64,000 nt of DNA from Methylobacterium brachiatum (GTDB lineage: Bacteria; Pseudomonadota; Alphaproteobacteria; Rhizobiales; Beijerinckiaceae), in assembly GCF_020523825.1 (NCBI RefSeq), contig NZ_JAJALK010000005.1, positions 310,001 to 374,000 of the forward strand, given 5' to 3'. The translations under genes were made by a program, and so were the position numbers. Position 1 is the stretch's first letter; each line of letters begins with the position of its first letter. The notes below the pieces were generated by a model. That model did no database searches and was not told the DNA's origin. It saw nothing but the letters and a program-made list of their open reading frames with translations. Shown one piece after another: positions 1-8,944 of the stretch.

Positions 1-969
1 GTCGTCGAGATGGCGGTAGGCGGGCTGCCTGTGGACCGGGACGGGGTAGTGGATGCCGGTGGCGACCCCGGCCTCGGCCAGGTGCTGGCGCAGGCCCTCG
101 CGGTCGGGGGTGCTGACCGCGTAGACGTGGAAGGCGTGGTCGCGTCCGGCCGGACCGGGCAGGTCGAGCCCGAGGCCCGCGAGCCGTTCGCCGTAGGCGG
201 CCGCCACCGCCTGCCGGGCCCGGGTCCAGCCCTCCAGATAGGGGAGCTTGGTGCCGAGGACCGCCCCCTGGACGCCGTCCATGCGCAGGTTGAAGCCGTG
301 CCGGACGTGGTTGTACTTGCCCTGCTGGCCCCAGTCGCGCAGGCACCGCGCGGCTTCCGCGAGGTCGTCCCGGTCGGTGACGATGGCACCGCCCTCGCCG
401 TAGGCGCCGAGATTCTTGCCGGGGTAGAAGCTGAAGCAGCCGATATCCCCGATGGAGCCGGCCTTCCTGCCGCCCCGCTTGGCGAGATGCGCCTGGGCGG
501 CGTCCTCCACCAGGGCGAGGCCGTGGCGCCGGGCGATGGCGCCGAGCGCGTCGAGATCCGCCAGCCGCCCGTGCAGGTGCACCGGCAGGATCGCCTTGGT
601 GCGGGGCGTGATCGCCGCCTCGACCAGGGCCGGATCCATGGTCCAGTTCACCGGGTCGATGTCGACGAGCACGGGGGTCGCGCCGGCGTAGAGCACGGCC
701 GCGACGGTGGCCACGAAGGTCGCCGAGACCGTGATCACCTCGTCGCCCGGGCCGATATCGAGGGCGAGCAGCGCGAGATGGAGCGCCGCGGTGCCGCTGC
801 TGACGGCCACCGCGTGCTTGGCGCCGCAGGCCTTGGCGAAGGCCGCCTCGAAGGCGGTGACCGCCGGTCCGAGGACGAAGTCGCCGCTGCGCAGGACGTC
901 GAGCACGGCGGTTTCGACGGCGCCGCCGACGGCCGCGTATTGCGCCTTGAGGTCGAGAAACGGGATCAC
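1..969 (-). CDS. DegT/DnrJ/EryC1/StrS-family sugar aminotransferase, C-terminus cut by window edge
   Basis: This PLP-dependent enzyme of the DegT family transfers an amino group to a keto-sugar nucleotide in the cytoplasm. The 323 visible residues begin VIPFLDLKAQYAAV, carry the cofactor loop SSGTAALHLALLAL near residue 60 and have the PLP lysine K185 in FSFYPGKNLGAYGEGG. The start is GTG at 969-967. It overlaps the stop of the upstream dehydrogenase in a GTGA junction, so the two are translationally coupled. Only the last 40 or so residues should be missing. Together with the next two genes it resembles WbpE of the UDP-diacetamido-glucuronate pathway. The family is certain; the exact sugar is inferred from context. 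Confidence 0.93.
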   Translation of the reverse strand, partial: MIPFLDLKAQYAAVGGAVETAVLDVLRSGDFVLGPAVTAFEAAFAKACGAKHAVAVSSGTAALHLALLALDIGPGDEVITVSATFVATVAAVLYAGATPVLVDIDPVNWTMDPALVEAAITPRTKAILPVHLHGRLADLDALGAIARRHGLALVEDAAQAHLAKRGGRKAGSIGDIGCFSFYPGKNLGAYGEGGAIVTDRDDLAEAARCLRDWGQQGKYNHVRHGFNLRMDGVQGAVLGTKLPYLEGWTRARQAVAAAYGERLAGLGLDLPGPAGRDHAFHVYAVSTPDREGLRQHLAEAGVATGIHYPVPVHRQPAYRHLDD

Positions 970-1994
970 GAGGCCCTCGCAAGTGGCATGAGGTCGATCG
1001 GGTGGCCGTTCTGGCGCAGGGAGCGCATCGCGGCCTCGAGCAGTTCGACCACGCGCAAGCCGCTATGGCCGTCGGTCTTCGGCGCCTTGCCGGTGGCGAT
1101 GCAGTCGACGAAATGCTCGATCTCGACGACGAGCGCCTCGCGGAAGGACAGGTGCGGCGACCACATGTCCCCGGTCCGGTACGAGACCATCAGCTCGGTG
1201 ATGTCCCCGGAGCCGTCGCCGACGGTGACGCCGCGGTCGTAGACCTTGACCTTCTCGATCGGGTCCAAGTCGTTGTAGACGATCATCTTCTTGCTGCCGC
1301 CGATCAGCGTCTGCCGGACCTTCACGGGGGCCAGCCAATTGACGTTGATCTGCGCGACGACGCCGCGCGGGTAGAAGATCGTCAGGTGGGCCATGTTCTC
1401 GGGGCGGCCGCTGAAATGGCCGGTGCCGCTCGCCGAGATCGCCACCGGGGCGAGGTCCAGCACGTGGTCGAGGATCGCGAGATCATGGACCGCGAGGTCC
1501 CAGATCACGTTCACGTCGCGCTGGAACAGGCCGAGATTCACCCGGGTCGAGTCGTAGTAGAACACTTCGCCCAGGGCGCCGTCGGTGATCAGCTCGTTGA
1601 TCTTCTCGACCGCGCCCGTGTAGACGAAGGTGTGATCGACCATAAGGGTCAGGTTGCGCTTGGCCGCCTCCTCGATCAGCAGCCGCGCCTCGAAGGCCGA
1701 GGACGTGATCGGCTTCTCGATGAAGACGTGCTTGCCGGCCCGGAGCGCGTTGATCGCGATCTCGAAATGCGAGCTCACCGGGGTCGCCACCATGACGGCG
1801 TCGATCTGCGGATCCGCGATGAGGTCGCGCCAATCCTGGTGGAGCTGGGCGGCGGGATAGCGCTTGCCCGCCCGGGCGAGGGCCGCGGCCGACTGGTCGG
1901 CGATGGCGGCGAGCCGGCACTGCTCCGTCTCCGACGTGCAGCGGGCGAGATTCGGCCCCCAATAGCCGTAGCCGACGATTCCGATGGCGATCAT
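966..1994 (-). CDS. Gfo/Idh/MocA-family sugar-nucleotide dehydrogenase
   Basis: This is a 342-residue NAD(P)-dependent oxidoreductase. The N-terminal Rossmann motif is IGIVGYGYWGPNLARC at residues 3-18, and the family EKPI motif follows near residue 95. It probably oxidises a UDP-sugar acid at C3 to give the keto substrate for the adjacent aminotransferase, as WbpB does for WbpE. The start is ATG at 1994, 14 bases after the acetyltransferase stop, and the end overlaps the aminotransferase start by four bases. The three genes form one minus-strand operon. Family assignment is firm; the WbpB-like role is inferred from gene order. Confidence 0.93.
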   Translation of the reverse strand: MIAIGIVGYGYWGPNLARCTSETEQCRLAAIADQSAAALARAGKRYPAAQLHQDWRDLIADPQIDAVMVATPVSSHFEIAINALRAGKHVFIEKPITSSAFEARLLIEEAAKRNLTLMVDHTFVYTGAVEKINELITDGALGEVFYYDSTRVNLGLFQRDVNVIWDLAVHDLAILDHVLDLAPVAISASGTGHFSGRPENMAHLTIFYPRGVVAQINVNWLAPVKVRQTLIGGSKKMIVYNDLDPIEKVKVYDRGVTVGDGSGDITELMVSYRTGDMWSPHLSFREALVVEIEHFVDCIATGKAPKTDGHSGLRVVELLEAAMRSLRQNGHPIDLMPLARAS

Positions 1995-2008
1995 GTGCGT
2001 GGGTCCCC

Positions 2009-2530
2009 TCAAGCGATCTGCAGAGACTTGGCCGCCGAGGAGCGGCGGGAGCGGGCGCGCTTCTGGCGCGTGTCGCCGATGACCCGGGCGGGGCATCCGG
2101 CCACGATGGCGTAGGGCGGGACGTCGCGGGTCACGACCGCGCCGGCGCCGACCAGGGCGCCCTCCCCGATGGTGATGCCGGCCACGATGGTGGCGTTGGA
2201 GCCGATCGCGGCGCGGTCGCCGACCAGGGTCTCGACGAGCTCCCAGTCGCCGTCGCGCTTCAGGGTGCCGTCCGGGTTGGTCGCCTCGGGGTAGCGCTCG
2301 TTGGTGAAGACCACGCCGTGGCCGACGAACACCTCCGCGCCGATGGAGACGCCTTCGCAGATGAAGCTGTGCGAGGAGATCTTGCAGCGCGGGCCGATGG
2401 TGCTGCCCCGCTGGATCTCGACGAACGGGCCGATGCGCGACCCGGTCTTTATTTCGCACCCGTAAATATTAACGAGGTCCGGGTAGAAGATACCCACATC
2501 CTGCCCAATATCGGCATCGGTTATCGGCAT
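2009..2530 (-). CDS. Left-handed beta-helix acyltransferase (WbpD/WlbB-like N-acetyltransferase)
   Basis: The 173-residue protein starts MPITDADIGQDVG and is built almost wholly of hexapeptide repeats, for example IGPFVEIQRGSTIGPRCKI and IGSNATIVAGITIGEGALVG. The C-terminal PPYAIVAGCPARVIG motif is typical of sugar O- or N-acetyltransferases. Its closest functional match by architecture is WbpD/WlbB, which acetylates the 3-amino group of UDP-2-acetamido-3-amino-glucuronate. An in-frame ATG at 2566 is possible but would add an uncharacteristic extension. It is first in the operon with the dehydrogenase and aminotransferase. The C-terminal tail (QKRARSRRSSAAKSLQIA) is basic and non-repetitive. 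Confidence 0.9.
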   Translation of the reverse strand: MPITDADIGQDVGIFYPDLVNIYGCEIKTGSRIGPFVEIQRGSTIGPRCKISSHSFICEGVSIGAEVFVGHGVVFTNERYPEATNPDGTLKRDGDWELVETLVGDRAAIGSNATIVAGITIGEGALVGAGAVVTRDVPPYAIVAGCPARVIGDTRQKRARSRRSSAAKSLQIA

Positions 2531-2794
2531 CCAAGCGGCTCCTTCTGCCGAACTTCTGTGCGGCAAAACTGCGCGGAGCCGTGGACGATCCGGAACCCAG
2601 GCTTTCGATACTGGTCCTCCCCCGAAAGGTGCACCGTCTCGGCCGGGGGCGGCGGGGGCCCGGGAGGCCTACCTCGAAAGGCGCAGGCGCCGGCGCCGGG
2701 CGGCGCGGCCGGCCTCCTTTTGGACGAGTCCCGGGGAACGGGGCCGCCGCGCATCATGCCGGCCGAGCTGCGAGCGAGCAGGAAGGCACGACGC

Positions 2795-4135
2795 GTGAAG
2801 ACCTGGTCCCCGTCCGATCTCTGCGAAGAAAAGGCCCCCCGGGGCGGTGCTTCGCTGCGCAGAACCTTCGCGGCGAGCGCGGCGCTACTGCTGGCCTTCG
2901 CGGGATCGCCGGCACGCGCCGAATACCGGATCTCGGCCGGCGACACCCTGGAGGTGACGGCGCTCAGCATTCCCGGATTCAAGCAGGAGGCGACGGTCGG
3001 GATCGACGGCACCGTGATGGTGCCGCTGCTCGGCGAGGTGCCGGCGGTCGGGCTGACTGTGGCCGAGCTGCGCAAGGCGCTGCAGAAGGCCCTGCCGGCC
3101 AAGGCGGTGCGGCAGCGCAATGCCGACGGGCGCGAATCGATCGCCGTGATCGAGCCCGACGAGATCGGGGTGCGGATCGCGAAGTATCAGCCGGTCTACC
3201 TGAGCGGCGACGTGACCAAGCAGGGCGAGCACCCGTTCCATCCGGGCATGACCGTCCGGCAGGCGGTGGCGCTGGCGGGGGGCTACAACCTCCTGCGCTT
3301 CCGGATGGAGAACCCGGTCGTCGAGAGCGCCAACCTGCGCGCCGAGTACGACGCGGTCTGGGCGAGCATCGCCCGGGAGAGCGCCAATGTCTGGCGGCTC
3401 AAGGCGATCATCGCGGGGGCGCGCCCCGACAAGGCGGCGGCCGGCCCGGAGGCGCCCCTGAACGTGCCGCCGTCGCGGGCGAGCGTCGCGCAGAAGCTCG
3501 CCGAGCAGCAGCTGCGCGTGCAGATGTCCGACGTCTCCAAGGAGAAGGAGCACCTGCAGCGCGCGCTGACCCGCTCCCAGAACCAGCTGGCTAGCCTGAC
3601 CGAGCAGCAGGCCAAGGAGAAGGAGGGCGTCACCGCCGACGCCGACGAGTACGACGCGGTGCGCGCCCTGTTCCAGCGCGGCGCCGTGGTCACGACCCGC
3701 CTGACCGACGCCCGCCGGGCGGTGCTGCTGTCCTCGACCCGGGCGCTGCAGACCACGGTCCAGGTGGCGCAGCTGGAGCGGGACAAGGGCGAGCTGACCC
3801 GCAGGCTCGAGCGGGTCGACGACCAGCAGGCCTTGGAGGCCATGGAGAAGCTACAGGTCTCGGAAGACAACCTGGCGGCGCTGCGCTCGCGCCTCAACAG
3901 CATCAACGACAAGCTGGTCTATACCGGCGCCCTGCGGACCCAGCTCCTGTCCGGCAGCCGGGCGCGGGCTTCGATCGCCGTGTTCCATCCCGGCAAGGCC
4001 GGCTCCGGCAGGAGCGGCCCGAACCTGACCGACGCGGCCGAGGACACCGAGCTGCAGCCGGGCGACGTCGTGGAGGTCGTGCTCAAGCCGGATCCCGCCC
4101 TGCGCGGGATCGGCGACGGCACCGGCCAGAACTGA
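2795..4135 (+). CDS. Polysaccharide export outer-membrane-type protein (Wza/ExoF-like, SLBB domain)
   Basis: This 446-residue exported protein should form or contact the periplasmic/outer-membrane exit channel for exopolysaccharide. A signal peptide (ASAALLLAFAGSPARA) ends before EYRISAGDTLEVTA, the start of the Poly_export domain. An SLBB-like segment (VYLSGDVTKQGEHPFHPG) follows near residue 130. Residues about 230-390 are predicted coiled coil, as in ExoF. I chose GTG at 2795 because AGGAAGG lies eight bases upstream. An ATG at 2756 is also in frame but lacks such a site. It is transcribed divergently from the sugar trio and is followed 52 bases later by the Wzc-like gene. Confidence 0.9.
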   Translation: MKTWSPSDLCEEKAPRGGASLRRTFAASAALLLAFAGSPARAEYRISAGDTLEVTALSIPGFKQEATVGIDGTVMVPLLGEVPAVGLTVAELRKALQKALPAKAVRQRNADGRESIAVIEPDEIGVRIAKYQPVYLSGDVTKQGEHPFHPGMTVRQAVALAGGYNLLRFRMENPVVESANLRAEYDAVWASIARESANVWRLKAIIAGARPDKAAAGPEAPLNVPPSRASVAQKLAEQQLRVQMSDVSKEKEHLQRALTRSQNQLASLTEQQAKEKEGVTADADEYDAVRALFQRGAVVTTRLTDARRAVLLSSTRALQTTVQVAQLERDKGELTRRLERVDDQQALEAMEKLQVSEDNLAALRSRLNSINDKLVYTGALRTQLLSGSRARASIAVFHPGKAGSGRSGPNLTDAAEDTELQPGDVVEVVLKPDPALRGIGDGTGQN

Positions 4136-4187
4136 CCCCCGAACCGACCTCGCCAGAACCGTGCGCCCGCCGCGTGAGGGAAGAGCC

Positions 4188-6590
4188 ATGAACAAGCACT
4201 CGACCGCCGCGTCCTTCCTGCAGGCCGAGTCCCTCGGCCCGGCGCGGCCGTGGCGGGAGGGGCCGCGGGGGTCCGATCCCGAGGGCCAGGTCGCGATCCT
4301 GACGATCGTGCGGCGGAACTGGCGGTCGATCCTGATGCTGAGCGGCATCGGGCTGATCGCGGCGATCGTCTACGTCGCCACCGCCCCGTCGATCTACACC
4401 GCCAAGGCGCGGGTCTACATCGAGAGCCGCTCAAGCCCGGTCACGGCCCGCGACACGCCCGGCGCCGCGACCCCCCTGGAGATCCCCGAGGTCGAGAGCC
4501 AGGTCGAGTATATTCGCTCGGAGAAGATCGCCCTGGCCGCCGTGCGCCGGCTCGGCCTGCCGCCGTCTCAGGACCTGGCGGTGCCGCCGCATCCGCTGGT
4601 GGCGAAGCTCCGCGAGGGGCTGGGCGCGGTCAAGCTGTTCGTCGGCCACCTCATCGGCCTCCATCCCGCCGCCAAGCCGGTCAGCCCGGCGAGCCCCGAG
4701 GAGCGCCAGGCCGGCACCGTCCGCGAGAACCTGGAAGCCTCGCGCATCGGCGCGGCCTACGTCATCGAGGTCGGCTACAGCCTCGACAATCCCGCCGACG
4801 CCGCCGCCGTGGCGAACGCGGTCGCGGACGCCTACGTGGCCACGCAGCTCGAGAACCGGTCGCAGATCTGGAAGGTGGCCGGCGAGTGGATCCTGCCCCG
4901 GCTGAAGGAGCTGCAGCAGCGCGCCAGCCAGGCCTCCCGGGAGGCCCAGACCTACAAGGCCGAGCACGCGATCATCGATCTCGGCAAGCGCGGCCTCGTG
5001 GGCGAGCAGCAGCTCGAGGAGCTGAACACCGCGGTCGCCTCCGCGCGGTCCAAGACCGTGGACGCCCGCGCCACCCGCGACCAGATCCACATGCTGCTCG
5101 CTTCCGACATCGCCGATCCCGGCATCACGGAGGCCTTCAAGGACACGGTGATCATCCAGCTGCGCAAGCAATACGTAGACCTGGTGCAGCGCGCCGACGA
5201 CCTGAAGCGCCGCCTCGGCCCCGACCACGACGCGGTGACGGCGATCCAGAAGGACGTGCTGGCGGCCAAGCAATCCCTGCGGGCAGAGCTGGAGCGCCTC
5301 GCCGCCTCCCTGGACCGGGATTACGAGGTCGCCAAGGCCCGCGAGGACAGCATGTCGGCGTCCTTCGACGCGCTGATCTCGAAGACGCTGGTGACCAGCG
5401 AGGCCAGGGTGAAGGCCAAGGAACTCGACCGGGCGGCCGAGACCTACGACCAGATCTACACGAACATGCTCAGCCGCTACATCGACGCGGTCAACCAGCA
5501 ATCCTACCCGCAGCCCTCCGCGCACGTGATCACCCCGGCGAGCGTCCCGGAGCGCCCGAGCGCGCCGCGCGGCGGGCTGATCGTGATGCTCGGCCTGCTG
5601 GTCGGGGCCGGGCTCGGGGTCAGCGGCGCCTTCGCGCGGCACTGGTTCGACCGGACGATCCGGTCGCCCGGGCAGCTCACCGGCCAGGGCCTGCCCTGCC
5701 TCGCCGCCCTCCCCGAGCTGCGCCGCGAGCCCGGCTACCGGGCCGCCCTGGCGCTGGCGCAGGCCCATGCCAGCGAGGCCCTGCGGCCGGCGAGCGTCGA
5801 GGCGTTCAAGGCGAGCGCCGTGCGGTTCATGCCGCAATCGGTCTTCGTCGAGCGCCTCCACAGCCTGAAATCGCACCTGCTCGGCAACGACCGCCGCGGG
5901 CCGGTCTTCGCCATCGGGGTGACTTCGGTGGAGGCCGGAACCGGCAAGACCACCTTCGCGAGCAATTTCGGCCAGCTGCTGGCGCGGTCGCGCTCGGCCG
6001 CTACCAGCCGGATCCTGCTGATCGACGCCGACGTGCGGCAGGCGACCCTGTCGCGGCTCAACCAGGCGGCCGACCAGCGCGGGCTGCTCGACGTGCTCGC
6101 CGGCCGGTGCGGCACCGAGGAGGCGGTCCGCCTCCAGCTCGGGGATGTCCGCCTGCTCGCCTGCGGCAGTCTCCTGCCGGGCGACCCGCATTTCAGCGAC
6201 CTGATGACCCCGGAGGCCATCGCCGGCCTGGTCCGGGACGAGCGCACCCATCTCGACCGCATCATCGTGGACCTGCCGCCGGCGGACGAGCTCCCGACCT
6301 TGCGGCCGCTGCTCGACATGCTCGACGGGGTGATCCTGGTGGCCGAGGCCGGCAAGACCGACATCGACGACGTGGTCGCCGCCGTCCACGACCTCGAATC
6401 CGCCGGCTGCACGGTGCTGGGCGTGGTGCTCAACAAGACCAACGCCACCCCGGCGGTCCGGCGCGGCACGATCGTGAACAGCCTGGTCCGCCGGACCGCC
6501 GCGCTCAAGCCCGCCGCCCCGAGCCGGCTCGCCCGCTCCTGGCGCCGCCGCCCGGCCGCCGACGCGACGGATGCGGGAGCCTCCGCGTGA
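4188..6590 (+). CDS. Wzc/ExoP-like chain-length determinant with P-loop ATPase domain
   Basis: The 800-residue inner-membrane protein has a Wzz domain. Its first membrane segment is near residues 43-63 (ILMLSGIGLIAAIVYVATAP). A long periplasmic coiled region with a GNVR-like end follows, then a second membrane segment near 465-485 (LIVMLGLLVGAGLGVSG). The C-terminal cytoplasmic ATPase has Walker A VEAGTGKTTF (K587), A' motif RILLIDADVR and Walker B-like RIIVDLPP. Such proteins control polymer length and export. The end (RRRPAADATDAGASA) has no tyrosine cluster, so classical tail autophosphorylation looks absent. The start ATG has GAGGGAAGAG just upstream. Confidence 0.92.
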   Translation: MNKHSTAASFLQAESLGPARPWREGPRGSDPEGQVAILTIVRRNWRSILMLSGIGLIAAIVYVATAPSIYTAKARVYIESRSSPVTARDTPGAATPLEIPEVESQVEYIRSEKIALAAVRRLGLPPSQDLAVPPHPLVAKLREGLGAVKLFVGHLIGLHPAAKPVSPASPEERQAGTVRENLEASRIGAAYVIEVGYSLDNPADAAAVANAVADAYVATQLENRSQIWKVAGEWILPRLKELQQRASQASREAQTYKAEHAIIDLGKRGLVGEQQLEELNTAVASARSKTVDARATRDQIHMLLASDIADPGITEAFKDTVIIQLRKQYVDLVQRADDLKRRLGPDHDAVTAIQKDVLAAKQSLRAELERLAASLDRDYEVAKAREDSMSASFDALISKTLVTSEARVKAKELDRAAETYDQIYTNMLSRYIDAVNQQSYPQPSAHVITPASVPERPSAPRGGLIVMLGLLVGAGLGVSGAFARHWFDRTIRSPGQLTGQGLPCLAALPELRREPGYRAALALAQAHASEALRPASVEAFKASAVRFMPQSVFVERLHSLKSHLLGNDRRGPVFAIGVTSVEAGTGKTTFASNFGQLLARSRSAATSRILLIDADVRQATLSRLNQAADQRGLLDVLAGRCGTEEAVRLQLGDVRLLACGSLLPGDPHFSDLMTPEAIAGLVRDERTHLDRIIVDLPPADELPTLRPLLDMLDGVILVAEAGKTDIDDVVAAVHDLESAGCTVLGVVLNKTNATPAVRRGTIVNSLVRRTAALKPAAPSRLARSWRRRPAADATDAGASA

Positions 6591-6708
6591 CGGGGTTTCG
6601 CCGGTCGGATCGCGGGCACGGGCGGACGAGCCTGGCCGCCCTCACGCGATCCCCTCATCCCGACCGGTCTCACATATCGGGCCGGGCAATACGCGCGCCG
6701 GACGAGGC

Positions 6709-6736
6709 ACGGGTCCCCTCTCCCGTGCGGGAGAGG
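6709..6736. repeat. Dispersed palindromic repeat, copy 1
   Basis: This 28-base unit holds a hairpin with a 9-bp stem (CCCTCTCCC / GGGAGAGGG) and a four-base loop. An identical 28-base copy lies at 8170-8197, so the two copies flank the glycosyltransferase gene between them. The surrounding spacer (6591-6873) shows no convincing gene. The element resembles REP-type repeats found between genes in many alphaproteobacteria. Confidence 0.7.
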
Positions 6737-6873
6737 GTTGGGGTGAGGGACCAGGTTTCTCCGGAGAGGGCGCACCCGCCGCATCGCCGTTCGAAGGGCA
6801 ACGGACCGACAGCCTCATACCCTCCCACGGTTAGGGGCTTTGCCGGGATGGCCGGTGTTGGGTGTGACACGCC

Positions 6874-8037
6874 ATGACACGGACCCATCCTGAAGCGGCG
6901 GCGCCCGGCCGGGTCGCGTTCTTCGGCCATGACCGGATCGAGCCGACCATCCGGAAACGGGTCGGGGCCATCCGGGATACCGGCTGGTCGGTGGTCGAAT
7001 ACATGTTCGTGCGCGCCCGGGCCGGCCTCCCCGATCCCGCGGCCTCCGGCGACGTGGTCCCCCTCGGGCAGACCGTGGACCGGCATTACGGCAAGCGGCT
7101 GCCGCTCCTTGCGCTGGGGATCGCTCGGGCGCTCACGCGCTGGCGCGACCTGCGCGCGGCCGACGTGGTCTATGTCCGCAACCTCGACATGGCGCTGGTG
7201 GCCTGGGCCTCGGCGCGGCTCGCGGGCAGCCGCGCGCCGCTGGTCTACGAAGTGCTCGACATCCAGCGGCTGATGGTGCGCCCCGACCGGGTCGGGCGGA
7301 TCGCCCGGGCGGTCGAGCGCTGGATCCTGGGCCGCAGCGCGCTGCTCGTCGTCAGCTCGCCGGACTTCGTGACCCGCTACTTCGCGCCGGTCCAAGGCTT
7401 TGCCGGTCCCTGGCACCTGCTCGAGAACAAGGTGATGGCCCACCGCCTCGCCGCGGTGGCGCACCGGCTGGAGCGCCGCCGGGTCGCGGGGCCGCCCTGG
7501 GTGATCGGCTGGTTCGGCACCCTGCGCTGTCGCCGGAGCCTGACCATCCTGGCGGCGGTGGCGCGGGCGCTGGGCAATTCGGTCCGGATCGTCATCGCGG
7601 GCCGGCTCTCGGAGGAGGATATCGACCCGCAGGATTTCGCCGCGACCCTGGCCCGGCATCCGAACATGACGTTCCGCGGCCCCTACGCCAATCCGGGCGA
7701 GTTGCCCGACATCTACGGCGGCGTCCATTTCAGCTGGGCGGTCGATTACCTGGATGACGGTCTGAATTCCGACTGGCTGCTGCCGAACCGCCTCTACGAG
7801 GGTGGGTTGTGCGGGGCGCTGACGCTCGCCCGCGCCGACACCGCCACCGGCCGCTACGCCGAGACCGAGGCGCTCGGCTGGGCGTTCCCGGAGCCCCTGG
7901 AAGCGTCGGTGATCGCGTTCCTGCGCAACCTCGACGCGGAGACCTACGCGCGCATGCAGGCCGGCCTCCTCGCCTGCGAGACCACCCGGTTCGTCGACAC
8001 CCACGGCATGCGGGATCTGCTGGCGCGGGTCGCCTGA
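6874..8037 (+). CDS. Glycosyltransferase, GT-B fold (GT4-like)
   Basis: The 387-residue protein has the two-domain layout of a GT-B transferase: an N-terminal part with GRVAFFGHDRIEPTIRKR, a central ADVVYVRNLDMAL segment, and a C-terminal donor-binding half with IGWFGTLRCRRSL and LPNRLYEGGLCGALTLA. The late PNRLYEGG glutamate region matches the nucleotide-sugar contact site of family 4 enzymes. It has no signal peptide and probably acts at the cytoplasmic membrane face, adding a sugar to the lipid-linked repeat unit. The gene sits alone between two copies of a palindromic repeat, downstream of the export genes. Acceptor and donor cannot be read from sequence. Confidence 0.85.
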   Translation: MTRTHPEAAAPGRVAFFGHDRIEPTIRKRVGAIRDTGWSVVEYMFVRARAGLPDPAASGDVVPLGQTVDRHYGKRLPLLALGIARALTRWRDLRAADVVYVRNLDMALVAWASARLAGSRAPLVYEVLDIQRLMVRPDRVGRIARAVERWILGRSALLVVSSPDFVTRYFAPVQGFAGPWHLLENKVMAHRLAAVAHRLERRRVAGPPWVIGWFGTLRCRRSLTILAAVARALGNSVRIVIAGRLSEEDIDPQDFAATLARHPNMTFRGPYANPGELPDIYGGVHFSWAVDYLDDGLNSDWLLPNRLYEGGLCGALTLARADTATGRYAETEALGWAFPEPLEASVIAFLRNLDAETYARMQAGLLACETTRFVDTHGMRDLLARVA

Positions 8038-8057
8038 CCGGCGGTCGTGACGCACGG

Positions 8058-8080
8058 GAGCCCAGCCCCTTCCTGGGCTC
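8058..8080 (+). terminator. Possible stem-loop terminator after the glycosyltransferase gene
   Basis: An 8-bp stem (GAGCCCAG / CTGGGCTC) with a seven-base loop lies 21 bases after the stop codon. It has no clear T-run, so it may be only a weak or Rho-assisted terminator. Confidence 0.35.
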
Positions 8081-8169
8081 GGGGAGTCCCATGTCGCGCC
8101 GGGCAGATCGCGAACGGCCCCCTTACTGTGCGGGTGGGCGGATTCACCCATCGTCGACGGCGTAAGGCG

Positions 8170-8197
8170 CGGGTCCCCTCTCCCGTGCGGGAGAGGG
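8170..8197. repeat. Dispersed palindromic repeat, copy 2
   Basis: This is an exact copy of the 28-base element at 6709-6736, in the same orientation. It lies downstream of the glycosyltransferase gene. Confidence 0.7.
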
Positions 8198-8944
8198 GGC
8201 CTGCCGCGTCTCTCACAGAGCGACATGTAAACTGCATAGCCCACACGGCGACCTGCGCCTCCCGCGCTCCTGCGCGGTTCCCAGAGGCCGGACAGGCGCT
8301 ATGCGCGCTGGGCCCCGGCCCCGATTCGCCGCCGATTCGCAACCGAGGGCCCGGGGAAGGCTCCGACGCGTGGATTTCCACCCGCGCGCAGTACCCGGAC
8401 TACCGATACGCCACGAAATCTGATCTTTAGGTGGCAATGCGCCGATACCATCCTGTATCGGAAGATTCCGCCGCGGATATGCAAAACAGCTCCGCTAAAA
8501 CCGATTCCGGTGACTGAATTCGCACCACGAAACGGCACGGCACTCCAGCGAAAACACCGGGGCCGCCGCAGCGACAATATCGCCTCAAAAAGCCTCCGCT
8601 CGATTATAGAGATACGAGTCGTCGGCGCCAGTGGACAGTGAGGTGCGCCGAAAGACTTGAGAAATGGACAGCAAGATCTGGCGGCGGCGCCGCGTCCGAT
8701 TGGACGATCCCCTACGTACGTAGTTTGTGACTGTTTTGAGTTGCGTAGAAATTTAATCAAACGAGCGCAGATAGGGTATTTACAGCCGATTTTACGAAAG
8801 TTAGCATTATATCCGCGGTCATCGAGAGCCACTTATAAGGCACCCAATAGACCGCTATCCGCCAGTGTCACGCCGATGGCGATTTCATTGGGTTCCCACG
8901 CCCTCGTCTGACAATGGGCTTCCTGCGAAAGGAGGTAACTTCTT
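8198..8944. other. Long intergenic region, AT-richer in its second half, upstream of the LuxR regulator
   Basis: No convincing gene is visible. From about 8430 to 8890 the base composition falls well below that of the neighbours, with segments such as GAAATTTAATCAAAC and TTAGCATTATATCC. A perfect 12-base palindrome CTACGTACGTAG lies at 8712-8723. The stretch probably carries the promoter and operator sites of the regulator that starts at 8945. No -10/-35 pair could be assigned with confidence. Confidence 0.5.

Noticed and set aside
10..1242. Long plus-strand open frame of 410 codons
   Set aside because: It is the antisense shadow of the aminotransferase and dehydrogenase genes, whose minus-strand products carry clear family motifs.
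4250..6877. Open frame of 875 codons overlapping the Wzc-like gene
   Set aside because: The product is a low-complexity Arg/Pro/Ala string; the other frame has Walker motifs and Wzz segments.
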